DNA from: JADLHS01 sp964553795
GTDB taxonomy: Bacteria > Verrucomicrobiota > Verrucomicrobiia > Limisphaerales > JADLHS01
Assembly (NCBI GenBank): GCA_964553795.1
Contig: CAZKMR010000004.1
Span: forward strand, 55,559-119,558
Length of the DNA: 64,000 bases
Direction of reading: 5' to 3'
Made by a program: the position numbers and the translations under genes. Positions 33,373 to 41,122 of the stretch are shown piece after piece. Under the pieces are notes generated by a model that was given only the letters and a program-made list of their open reading frames with translations, did not search any database and was not told the origin of the DNA. How positions within the stretch are numbered: the first letter of the stretch is position 1; the number at the start of each line of letters is the position of its first letter.

Positions 33373-34689
33373 ATGACCTGGCTCATCTCCATCTTCGCGG
33401 CGCTGATCTCCGGCGTGGTCGGTCTGTTGCTCGCGGGCGTCATCTCGAATGCCTGCGTGTCGTGGTACAACGTTTCAAGTCGCGAAGGGGCCGCCGGATA
33501 CTTTGTTATATTCACCGCGCTCGCTGGCGGCGTTGCGGGGGTGATCATTGGTTTGATCACCGCCCGACTCATCGCGGCAAACTACGGCCCGAGCTTCTTT
33601 AAAGAATTGGGTGGCGCGCTTGGGGTGGTGTTGGTCCTCTCGGGCCTCGCCGCGTTGCTGTGTCGCCTGCTGGCCGATGTGCCGCCGCGAATTGATGGTC
33701 GCGATCTCGATCTGCACGTCGAATTTCGCTTTCCCACCGACGCCAATTCCGCTCAACCGCCAACTGCCACCGGCGAATGGAGCGTGCAACTCGATGCGAT
33801 TTCGAACCAGCGCCAACGCGATTATCGAATTGGTTCGGTTCATACCAACGCTGCCCGGCTCGAGAATGATCGCTGGATCGTGCCCACCGAAGTTTTTCTT
33901 TTCACCGCGTGCGATCGCCGCGGCCTTCGTTTGATTCGCGACGGCCAGGACGTCGGCAGTTTTCTGCTCCCGCTTCCGGCACACCCGAAAAAGAATTTTG
34001 AAACGTGGAGCGATTGGCTGCCCCGCCAACAAGCAGACGGTCAACCTTGGCCTGCGGATAAATTGTCGTATCGCTTCCGCGTGCAGAAGGAGCCGCCACC
34101 CGCACCGCGCAAAACCAAAGAAGAACACGAGGCCGAAGCCGCCGCCGAAAAAGAAGCCGAGTTCGCCGCGATTCCCGCCGACGCGCCGGTGCAGAGCTGG
34201 TTTCCGTATCTCGCGTATGAACAGCCGCAAACCGAACGCGCGCGAAATCTTGTTACCCGCCGGCCCAACCTCGCGCAGGAATTGGGCGTGCTCGCCACGA
34301 ATGAAGATGCCCGGCTCGCCGAAGCCGCGATGCGTTGCATTGAGCAATTGCCCAATCCCACCGCTGAATTCATCGCGCCCATCGAATCCGCAGGTCGAAA
34401 CCTCGCGGGACGTCTGCGCGCCGTGAACGTCACCACGGTCGAGCAAGACCCCGGTTATCACGGCGCGGCGGATATTGCGATTCGTTTTAGCGGTTGGATG
34501 GCGGCAGTCCGGACCTTGCGCGACAAAGCCGGCGGCGATTTCACGCCGGAACTTAAAACCATTCTCGAGTTATCGCGCGTGCGCACTGACAGCACCGTGA
34601 TGCGCTCGAGCGTTTGCCGCGTGGCCAGTTATTATCTGCATCAATGGGCCGGCATCGCGCCTTTGCCAACTGATCCGCCGCCGCGTTGA
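33373..34689 (+). CDS. Membrane protein with long soluble domain, unknown
   Basis: From the ATG at 33373 the protein is 438 aa. Three hydrophobic segments occupy residues about 3-105 (LISIFAALISGVVGLLLAGV, YFVIFTALAGGVAGVIIGLI, ALGVVLVLSGLAALLCRLLA). The soluble part begins with a beta-rich stretch (LDLHVEFRFP, EWSVQLDAIS). A charged helix follows (KTKEEHEAEAAAEKEAEFAA), then helical repeats (RRPNLAQELGVLATNEDARLAEAAMRCIEQL) that look HEAT-like. It is probably an inner-membrane protein. No family was recognised. Confidence 0.65.
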   Translation: MTWLISIFAALISGVVGLLLAGVISNACVSWYNVSSREGAAGYFVIFTALAGGVAGVIIGLITARLIAANYGPSFFKELGGALGVVLVLSGLAALLCRLLADVPPRIDGRDLDLHVEFRFPTDANSAQPPTATGEWSVQLDAISNQRQRDYRIGSVHTNAARLENDRWIVPTEVFLFTACDRRGLRLIRDGQDVGSFLLPLPAHPKKNFETWSDWLPRQQADGQPWPADKLSYRFRVQKEPPPAPRKTKEEHEAEAAAEKEAEFAAIPADAPVQSWFPYLAYEQPQTERARNLVTRRPNLAQELGVLATNEDARLAEAAMRCIEQLPNPTAEFIAPIESAGRNLAGRLRAVNVTTVEQDPGYHGAADIAIRFSGWMAAVRTLRDKAGGDFTPELKTILELSRVRTDSTVMRSSVCRVASYYLHQWAGIAPLPTDPPPR

Positions 34690-34693
34690 CCGC

Positions 34694-35869
34694 ATGAACC
34701 TCACCGCCGAACAACAAAAGGAACTCGCGAAGTTCCCGCCGCCACTCCGCGCGTTGATCGAGGCGGAGCTCGCGGCGGGCAACGACATTGTCGAGATCGG
34801 GCACAGTTTCCCCGCGCCACCGGCAGGCGCTTATTTCAAGCTCGCGCAAAAAGTCAGCACGCGCCCGCGCGCTTCGAGCGGCGACCTGTCTTTCTACGAA
34901 CGTAACAGCTCGATTTACTCCGGCGAGTTCACCGATGCGAAACGATTTTATTTCGTGATCGAACCGCCAAATCCACCACCACCCGAACCGGACATGAATG
35001 CGATCCGCAAGGCGCTTGAGCCGAAATCAGATTCGCTTGCGCAACTCGCCCAGCGAGCGACGGGTTCCAATATGGAAATTGCTCGTGACGAAACGTCGGA
35101 AGAAATTGAGGTTCGAGGACGAGAACGAGGACGAATGGAGGAGGCGTCGGCGCCACAACGTCCGCTGACATCTGTCGAAACCGCCACCAGTTCGAAGTAC
35201 GTTTTGCATTTCGAAGATAAGCGGCCTCCGCACGAAGTTCAGTTCGCACTAGAGCGAGAACTCACCACGCTGTTCGCTCCGGCAATGGACCAAGGCAAGT
35301 TGACCATGCTCGCCAGGGCGAACGTGATCGGCACGCGCTACTTCTTTGAGTTACGCTTCGAAGCGGCGCTGTTTTTCAGAAATTGTTATTCGCTCCGCGT
35401 CGAAGCGTCATGGGCCGAGCAACCGCTCAAGAATCACGATTACTGCCGCAAAACTTTCGACAGTTGGTTCAAGCTCTGGACGCGCGATTTGATGGCCGCG
35501 AATCCGCCGCAGCCTGATGCTGGCTCAGCAGAACGCTATCGCAAATTGTGCGACGCGACGTTGCAAGCGGAAGCGCACCTTGATTCCGTCGCCGCGATTC
35601 AACAAACCATCGTGGCCGAAATGAAACACGGCGGTTCTTTCGGAACGTCGCACAAAGAAGGCGGCACGAATATTTATTGGCGGAGCGGTCGCTTCATTCG
35701 TTCGGATTACGGAGAGAATCCCGATCAGAAAGAGTTCACGGACGAAGCCGAGTTTTTGAAAATGCTCCACCAATTCTGCCACTGGGACGCCGCGCGCCAT
35801 GCCGGCCCCAACAAGCTTTCCGAGTTCGACACGTGGAAACTCATCCTGCGCCAGATGCGCTCCAAATAA
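34694..35869 (+). CDS. 391-aa soluble protein of unknown function with a repeat-like insert
   Basis: The N-terminal region (LRALIEAELAAGNDIVEIGHSFPAPPAGAYFKLAQKVSTRP) and the segment SSIYSGEFTDAKRFYFVIEPP look like a conserved module I have seen only as hypothetical. The C-terminal region (about 290-391) contains MKHGGSFGTSHKEGGTNIYWRSGRF. Between them, residues about 133-155 (ETSEEIEVRGRERGRMEEAS) are translated from a purine-rich GAGGACGA tract at 35107-35140 that looks inserted. It starts 4 bp after the previous stop, so cotranscription is likely. Confidence 0.65.
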   Translation: MNLTAEQQKELAKFPPPLRALIEAELAAGNDIVEIGHSFPAPPAGAYFKLAQKVSTRPRASSGDLSFYERNSSIYSGEFTDAKRFYFVIEPPNPPPPEPDMNAIRKALEPKSDSLAQLAQRATGSNMEIARDETSEEIEVRGRERGRMEEASAPQRPLTSVETATSSKYVLHFEDKRPPHEVQFALERELTTLFAPAMDQGKLTMLARANVIGTRYFFELRFEAALFFRNCYSLRVEASWAEQPLKNHDYCRKTFDSWFKLWTRDLMAANPPQPDAGSAERYRKLCDATLQAEAHLDSVAAIQQTIVAEMKHGGSFGTSHKEGGTNIYWRSGRFIRSDYGENPDQKEFTDEAEFLKMLHQFCHWDAARHAGPNKLSEFDTWKLILRQMRSK

Positions 35870-35875
35870 CTCGCC

Positions 35876-37009
35876 ATGTATTACAAATCACCTCTCGCCC
35901 TCGGATTGATCGTCGTCATTCTCGTGCTCCTCGCAGCGGGATTGGCCGCGTGGAATTTTATTTCCATCAAATCCACCGGTCTGCCGCTCGGCCCGGCGGT
36001 GCGCACACCGACGCATATTCTGCAACTCATCCACACCACCGAGCGTTACCTGCCGACCTTGCATCGCAATCCCGCTAAAGACCGCTTCCGCATTGATCTG
36101 CTGGCGATCTCCTTGAGCGATCCAACCAGACAAGAAACCTTCACACTCTTGCGGCAACAGCAGGCGAATGCGTTGACACCGGTGACGAAAATTCTCGGCG
36201 CGGACGGAAACGTCGTGTGGATTAATGCGCTCGAACTCTTCGCCGTAAATCTGGAAACGAAACGCATCGCGCGCGAAACGGATTTGCGGAAGGCCAATCC
36301 GGAACTCGAATTGTTTCTGGCCTCGGCCCGCCCCACCTTTACTGATCGCTTCGTGGCGGTGTCTCCGGACTGGAGTCAGGCTTACGAATTCTCGGCGGAA
36401 ACACTAAAAGCGACTGCTTGTCTGCCACCCGCGCGCGGCTCGTGGCTGGAAGAGCGCGGCGGCGATCGTGTTGAAAACAGCTTGTGCTCCGGCGGTTTGG
36501 TTTCCACTAACGAATGGATTGCCGTGGCAACGGCGAAGGACGCGGCGAACGATTTCAAAGCAGGTTTTTCGTTGTCGCGCGATTTCACTGCCGGTGAAAA
36601 AGATCACGTTCGTCAACTGTATTGTGGCAAGGTTGACACCAGTGCGGCGCGTCTGCGCATTGAGACCAGCGAACGCCTGACCGCGACAGAATATCGCGCC
36701 GGGACGTTCCTGCGCGCGAAACCCGGTGGAACAATTCTTCAATCTGACAATCCCGACAGCCTGTTTCTTTTGCATCGCGTCGGAACAGAACTCTTCGCGC
36801 CGTTTACGCTGACCCGTCTCGCTCCGGACGGCAGCCCGATCTGGGACAGCGCCACAGGCATCGGACGTTTGCATCAAGTGTTGTCCGGCACTGACAGCAT
36901 CGTGTTGATTGGCGAGCGTCCACCCATTCCAAACAAAGTTCCCGAGCCGGTTCTTGTTTTGATCAATCTGGCGACCGGCGCGACGCACACGGTTTCTCTG
37001 TGGCGATGA
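35876..37009 (+). CDS. Membrane-anchored protein, possibly propeller-like, last gene of the unknown cluster
   Basis: The 377-aa protein has one N-terminal helix (ALGLIVVILVLLAAGLAAWNF) and a long beta-rich extracytoplasmic part. Repeated elements include LGADGNVVWINALELFAVNLETKR, TLTRLAPDGSPIWDSATG and EPVLVLINLATGATHTVSL, which look like blades of a small beta-propeller. It may belong to the group called PA2928-like, but I cannot confirm that by eye. It starts 6 bp after the previous gene and a repeat-filled gap follows. Confidence 0.65.
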   Translation: MYYKSPLALGLIVVILVLLAAGLAAWNFISIKSTGLPLGPAVRTPTHILQLIHTTERYLPTLHRNPAKDRFRIDLLAISLSDPTRQETFTLLRQQQANALTPVTKILGADGNVVWINALELFAVNLETKRIARETDLRKANPELELFLASARPTFTDRFVAVSPDWSQAYEFSAETLKATACLPPARGSWLEERGGDRVENSLCSGGLVSTNEWIAVATAKDAANDFKAGFSLSRDFTAGEKDHVRQLYCGKVDTSAARLRIETSERLTATEYRAGTFLRAKPGGTILQSDNPDSLFLLHRVGTELFAPFTLTRLAPDGSPIWDSATGIGRLHQVLSGTDSIVLIGERPPIPNKVPEPVLVLINLATGATHTVSLWR

Positions 37010-37021
37010 ATGCGGCGCTGG

Positions 37022-37162
37022 CGGGTTGGTAGCAGTTTTCGCGCGGCGAAAACTCCGCCCGAGCCGCAGCGGGCGGAAGGGATTGGCTCAGTTCTCACAT
37101 CATCTTTCCTGTTGCACCGCTCCACGCGGCGCTACTGCTCGCAGCGCGAGCAGTTCCACCAC
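37022..37162. repeat. Three-hairpin repeat, second copy of the 60719-60888 family
   Basis: Perfect stems occur at 37034-37054 (AGTTTTCGC/GCGAAAACT), 37055-37076 (CCGCCCG/CGGGCGG) and 37135-37153 (CTGCTCGC/GCGAGCAG). The order, the CGC-NNN-GCG tips of hairpins 1 and 3, and the linking motifs GGAAGGGAT and ACGCGGCGC match the copy at 60719-60888. Stem sequences differ but remain complementary. It fills the gap before yggS. Confidence 0.6.
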
Positions 37163-37201
37163 CTCCGGTCATCCGCCCGCGCAGCCGTCACTTCCCGAGA
37201 C

Positions 37202-37230
37202 TTGGAACTTCTGTCCCTTGTGACTAAATT
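37202..37230 (+). promoter_or_regulatory. Candidate leaderless promoter of yggS
   Basis: TTGGAA (37202-37207), a 17-bp spacer and TAAATT (37225-37230) end exactly six nucleotides before the ATG at 37237. This predicts a transcript beginning at or very near the start codon. No Shine-Dalgarno sequence is present. Confidence 0.4.
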
Positions 37231-37236
37231 TCCGTC

Positions 37237-37944
37237 ATGGGTCTGGCTGAAAACCTGGAGCGGATTGAAAATCAAATTCGGGCTGCGTGCGAACGCGCGG
37301 GTCGCCCGCGCGATTCCGTGATGTTGCTCGCCGTTTCCAAAACGCATCCGCCGGAGACAATTCACGAAGCGACGAATCTTGGCTTAACGTTCTTTGGCGA
37401 AAACAAAATTCAAGAGGCAAAGGCGAAGATTCCCCACTGCCCCGGCAACGCGCGCTGGCATTTCATCGGCCATCTGCAATCGAACAAATGTCGGGATGCG
37501 GTCGAACTCTTCGAAATGATTCAAGGCGTGGACAGCCTCGCCATCGCGCAGGAGATCAACAAACGCGCGGAGCAAGCGGGCAAGACGATGCCGATTCTGC
37601 TCGAGATCAATGTCGCCGGTGAAGGCAGCAAGTTCGGCTACCAGCCGGAACAGATGTTGACGGACCTGGAAGCGATCAACGCCCTGCCCCGATTGGAGAT
37701 TCACGGGTTGATGGCGATTCCGCCCTACACACTAGTGGCGGAGAAATCACGGCCATATTTCCAAAAGCTGCGCGCGCTGAAACAACAGGCCGAGGCGGTG
37801 ATCGGCGCTCCGTTGCCGCATTTGAGCATGGGCATGAGCGGCGACTTTGACGTGGCGATTGAGGAAGGTGCGACGATCATTCGTGTTGGCACGGCGTTGT
37901 TTGGCGAGCGGTTAAGCACGGTTCGGCGCGACACGACCGCGTAA
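37237..37944 (+). CDS. yggS: PLP homeostasis protein YggS/PROSC family
   Basis: The 235-aa protein has the alanine-racemase-like TIM-barrel of YggS. VMLLAVSKTHPPETI carries the PLP lysine (about residue 36). FGENKIQEAKAKI, WHFIGHLQSNK, LLEINVAGEGSKFGY, HLSMGMSGDFDVAIEEGATIIRVGTALFG are the other standard blocks. It binds pyridoxal phosphate without enzymatic activity and buffers the vitamin B6 pool. It is followed after 47 bp by a small conserved gene. Confidence 0.96.
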   Translation: MGLAENLERIENQIRAACERAGRPRDSVMLLAVSKTHPPETIHEATNLGLTFFGENKIQEAKAKIPHCPGNARWHFIGHLQSNKCRDAVELFEMIQGVDSLAIAQEINKRAEQAGKTMPILLEINVAGEGSKFGYQPEQMLTDLEAINALPRLEIHGLMAIPPYTLVAEKSRPYFQKLRALKQQAEAVIGAPLPHLSMGMSGDFDVAIEEGATIIRVGTALFGERLSTVRRDTTA

Positions 37945-37991
37945 ATACTTTTTATTTCTCAATTCACGTTTTGGCGCTACGCTGTCTCCGA

Positions 37992-38321
37992 GTGACAATC
38001 GAGACGTTCAAGAAAGAAATCGCCGCCGCCCTCAAGGCCTACGATAAATACATCGTTTGCCTCGAGAAATCTTCCGAGGAGTTTGAAGCCTCCCTGCGTT
38101 CGCTCATGGAAAAGGCGATTCACGCCTACGAACATCGCGCGCCGGGCATGCGGCACGGTCTCGCGCTCGATAAACAGGTCACGATCATTCTCAGTCAGAG
38201 CGACAGCGCGCGACCGCTGTGCGGGATTTATTTCAATCTCCACTCGCCGTATCAGAAGAACGCCCTGCCCAGCACGGTTAAGGCCGTCGAAAAAAAGTCT
38301 TCCTCGGACAAAGAGAATTGA
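37992..38321 (+). CDS. Small conserved protein of unknown function
   Basis: A GTG start at 37992 gives 109 aa (the TTG at 37971 is possible). The protein is helical at first (FKKEIAAALKAYDKYIVCLEKSSEEFEASLRSLMEKAIHAYEH), then has a beta part (VTIILSQSDSARPLCGIYFNLHSPYQ). No domain or signal is recognised. It lies downstream of yggS on the same strand. Confidence 0.65.
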   Translation: MTIETFKKEIAAALKAYDKYIVCLEKSSEEFEASLRSLMEKAIHAYEHRAPGMRHGLALDKQVTIILSQSDSARPLCGIYFNLHSPYQKNALPSTVKAVEKKSSSDKEN

Positions 38322-38350
38322 CCGCCCGCGGCGGAGCGTAGTCGCCGCGA

Positions 38351-38761
38351 TCAATACTCCCGGATTTCGTCGCCTTTGAGCGCTTCGCCGGAAATCACAT
38401 CTGCAACCGTAGAGTAATCACGTTCCGGTCCGGTAATCCGCACTTCGCCGACTTTCAATCCCTGCCGATACACGGCGAGCCTCTGGTCGCGCACCGGCAG
38501 ATTGCCGACGGGAAATTCGATCACCACAAAGCGCCCGGCGGGATTGTAGGCAATCACGCTACCCACGAGCCGCGGCTCGGGGGTGACGATCAATTGCGGC
38601 TTGGTTTTTTCCGCCGCACGCTCCGGGACGTTGCTGCGCGCGGAATTATTCGCCGACGGCGCCGAGGAGGCGCAGCCACTGACCACCAATCCCGCGACCA
38701 CAAATCCAACGGCACTGGCGCGGCGAATCATCCGCAACATTATTGCTGCGCGCGCGTTCAT
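38351..38761 (-). CDS. Small lipoprotein of unknown function
   Basis: The 136-aa protein has a lipoprotein signal ending in the lipobox VVSGC (about residues 26-30). A low-complexity Ser/Asn/Ala linker follows, then a compact beta domain (RLVGSVIAYNPAGRFVVIEFPVGNLPVRDQRLAVYRQGLKVGEVRITGP). The pattern suggests an SH3- or TIL-like small barrel. It directly abuts the cupin gene with no gap, so it is part of the same minus-strand unit. Confidence 0.72.
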   Translation of the reverse strand: MNARAAIMLRMIRRASAVGFVVAGLVVSGCASSAPSANNSARSNVPERAAEKTKPQLIVTPEPRLVGSVIAYNPAGRFVVIEFPVGNLPVRDQRLAVYRQGLKVGEVRITGPERDYSTVADVISGEALKGDEIREY

Positions 38762-39127
38762 CTAGGTTTCCGTGATGACCGTATCCGCGTGTTCGTACGC
38801 CGGCGCACAACAGCATAACAGGTGCAGCACCACGTCGCCCGTATTCCACAGCTTGTGCTTTTGCCCGGGCGGAATGGCGATCGCATCGCCGGGCTGGACG
38901 TCGCGCTCGGCGCCTTCGATGCGAATTTTTCCCGTACCATGCGTGATGTAATAAATTTCCTCGGCCTGCGGGTGATAATGTTCCTGCGTGCTGCCGCCGA
39001 CCGGCAGCCGCGCTTCGGCCAGGCTTTGGTGGCGAATGACGGAATTGCGATGGGCGAGCAATTCCCGGATTTCCGAGCCGTCTTTGGTGATGAACGCCGG
39101 GACGTCGCCAAGATTTTTCACATCCAT
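38762..39127 (-). CDS. Single-domain cupin protein
   Basis: The 121-aa protein is a conserved beta-barrel cupin. Motif 1 is STQEHYHPQAEEIYYITHGTGKI with H/H/E metal ligands, and motif 2 is VQPGDAIAIPPGQKHKLWNTG with the second His. Such stand-alone cupins bind a metal and may be sugar isomerases, dioxygenases or sensors; the substrate cannot be read from the sequence. It is 14 bp downstream of the transporter gene and adjoins the lipoprotein gene. Confidence 0.88.
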   Translation of the reverse strand: MDVKNLGDVPAFITKDGSEIRELLAHRNSVIRHQSLAEARLPVGGSTQEHYHPQAEEIYYITHGTGKIRIEGAERDVQPGDAIAIPPGQKHKLWNTGDVVLHLLCCCAPAYEHADTVITET

Positions 39128-39141
39128 AAGTGGAGAACGTT

Positions 39142-40098
39142 TTACAATTCTGGAGCGGGCCGCGCAACTCTGTTGGCCGCGATCTGCCCCAGAACAACTC
39201 CCAAGCCGATCAACAACAGCGCCACCAGGAACGTCGGCGTCACCGGCTCATGCAGACAAAAGTGTGCCCAGGTCATGGTGCTCACGGGAATCAGATTGTT
39301 GAACAACAGCACCCGGCTCGCCGGCCAATGCACCAACGCGCGATTCCACAAACCAAACGACATCACCCCGCCCGCGACGATGCAATAAACCTGCACCCCG
39401 ATCAGTCCGGGCGACAGCGGCAAACCGTAGTGCGCGACTTCAATCAGTGCCAGCGGCAATAGCAGAATTCCCGCGCGCCACATCGTGTGCGCCGAAACTT
39501 CCGCACCATTCAATGTCGCGGCGAGCTTGCGGCTCTGGCGACCGTATTTGGTCCATAACAAACTCGCGACGAGCCCCAATATTTCCCCCGGCAAATTTAC
39601 CTTGCCGCCCGCCAGAGACGGCCAGACCAACACTGCCACGCCGCTCAGCGCCAGTATCGCGGCCACCCAGCGCACCAACCCGATGCGCACGCGGTCGGCG
39701 ATAGCTTCCCACAACAACGCCCAGACCGGCGCCGCGCCCAAATACAACGCCACATGCGACGCGGAGGTGAACCGTAAGGCGTAGTTAAACACGACGATGT
39801 AGGCGGCCAGGCTTAAGCCGCCCTGCCACCACAAGGCCCGATTGACCTCGGGAGATGGTTTGACGTATTCGCCCAACCAACGCGTTCCCCGCAACACCGC
39901 GAGCAATAAAAGTCCCGCGCAAAAGAACCGCGTGCCGCCGGTAAAAATTGGCGGCCACGAACCGACCAGCCATTTCGTCCCGGCATTGTTGCCGCCCCAA
40001 AGAACGACGGCAAACACGAGCCCGGTCGCGAGACTGGCATTGGATTTTCCATTCCACACGCGGGGAGTTAGCCAATCCGACCGGCGCGAGGCGAGCAA
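39142..40098 (-). CDS. EamA/DMT family transporter
   Basis: The 318-aa protein has ten predicted membrane helices in two EamA halves. The first half begins ASLATGLVFAVVLWGGNNAGTKWLVG and includes VALYLGAAPVWALLWEAI. The second half has LPGEILGLVASLLWTKYGRQSRKLA and ASRVLLFNNLIPVSTMTWAHFCLHEPVTPTFLVALLLIGLGVVLGQ. Members export amino acids, nucleosides or other metabolites. The N-terminal 20 residues before the first helix may be over-long. The substrate is unknown. Confidence 0.88.
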   Translation of the reverse strand: MLASRRSDWLTPRVWNGKSNASLATGLVFAVVLWGGNNAGTKWLVGSWPPIFTGGTRFFCAGLLLLAVLRGTRWLGEYVKPSPEVNRALWWQGGLSLAAYIVVFNYALRFTSASHVALYLGAAPVWALLWEAIADRVRIGLVRWVAAILALSGVAVLVWPSLAGGKVNLPGEILGLVASLLWTKYGRQSRKLAATLNGAEVSAHTMWRAGILLLPLALIEVAHYGLPLSPGLIGVQVYCIVAGGVMSFGLWNRALVHWPASRVLLFNNLIPVSTMTWAHFCLHEPVTPTFLVALLLIGLGVVLGQIAANRVARPAPEL

Positions 40099-40242
40099 TC
40101 ATTTCTCACGGTCACCGCGCCGCAGGTCCGATTCTGCCCGGTGTCGTCCGCGGTTTTTCAAATCCGCTCCCTACAAACACCTCCGCTACGTGTAATCACG
40201 GTCGGACGGATTTTGTCCCACACTCCATGGAAAATTCAACGC

Positions 40243-40500
40243 ATGCAAACTCGTCAACCACCCCACAGTCACTGCGACGCCTGCGGCGAACCGATCCACT
40301 ACGGCAAGCCGGCGGTGAGTTTTTGTCGCGTCACGGAACAACGCGACCTCGCCGGCGCGTCCAATTACGACCAAATCACCATCCTGGACAGTCTGGACCT
40401 GTTGACCTTGTGCCCGGCCTGCGGGGAAGGTTTCAGCGTCACGGACGCCGAAAAAATCCTGCGCGATGAACTCAAACGCCGACAGGTCCACCGCAATTGA
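40243..40500 (+). CDS. Small zinc-finger-like protein of unknown function
   Basis: The ATG at 40243 gives 85 aa. Two Cys pairs, CDACG near the N-terminus and CPACG near residue 61, are spaced to form one zinc site. Between them are YGKPAVSFCRVTEQRDLAG and ILDSLDLLTL. A short helical, charged C-terminus follows (DAEKILRDELKRR). No family was recognised; the longer open frame from 40141 adds non-conserved residues. Confidence 0.62.
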   Translation: MQTRQPPHSHCDACGEPIHYGKPAVSFCRVTEQRDLAGASNYDQITILDSLDLLTLCPACGEGFSVTDAEKILRDELKRRQVHRN

Positions 40501-40610
40501 ATTTGAGAAGCTGCCGCAATGGCTTTGCTCCGAATCCATCAACCTGTAATTGCGCCGCCCATCTGCCACTGGGACGGTTTTTGTCCGACCGTCGATGATA
40601 GCGTTCCCCC

Positions 40611-41045
40611 ATGAGATGGATCGGGAAAGAATTCATGGCGGCGTTGACGGTTTTATTGACGTTTCCAGCTCGTCTGCTGAGTCGGCCCAAAGCCAAAAAC
40701 GCTCCGCCCAACACCGTCGCGCCACACGCGAAGTTGCAACCCCGGCTCTGGCTCGCCGACTGGCAAAAAGTGCGCCGCGTGCCGCTCGGCGAGTCCGTTC
40801 ACCCGACCGCGCAACGGTTGATCCTCGCGGCACTGCGCCACGAGATTTTGCGCATCCGCTATTTGAGTGGCAGCACGCCGGGCGCGGAACGAGTCATTTC
40901 TCCCACGATGGTTTTCCAAGTGGGCGGTTGCGGACCACTGTATGTGTCGGGTTATTGCCATTTGCGTGGGGAGGAACGCGTGTTTCGCGTGGATCGCCTG
41001 GAGCTGCTGGGGAATGCGAATGACATTGTTTGCATCACAGAGTAA
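40611..41045 (+). CDS. Stand-alone WYL-like domain protein
   Basis: The 144-aa protein has an N-terminal hydrophobic helix (MAALTVLLTFPARLL). Its second half reads RLILAALRHEILRIRYLSG, then ISPTMVFQVGGCGPLYVSGYCHLRGEERVFRVDRLELL. This follows the WYL-domain layout: a strand with IxYxS, then P...Y..GYC...E.R.FR.DRI. WYL domains bind ligands or nucleic acid and usually sit behind an HTH in regulators; here there is no HTH, and a possible membrane segment comes instead. The family call is from pattern only. It does not overlap the pgm start at 41123. Confidence 0.65.
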   Translation: MRWIGKEFMAALTVLLTFPARLLSRPKAKNAPPNTVAPHAKLQPRLWLADWQKVRRVPLGESVHPTAQRLILAALRHEILRIRYLSGSTPGAERVISPTMVFQVGGCGPLYVSGYCHLRGEERVFRVDRLELLGNANDIVCITE

Positions 41046-41122
41046 TCGAACGTGATCGTCACGATGTCTTGAACGGCAACTTTCCTTTTGCCCTGTGGTC
41101 GCATCTTTGTTTTCTTTCTCCC

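Noticed and set aside
35090..35150. GAGGACGA units as a CRISPR or tandem-repeat array
   Set aside because: There are only a few imperfect units without spacers, inside a coding frame. I saw no CRISPR array anywhere in the window.
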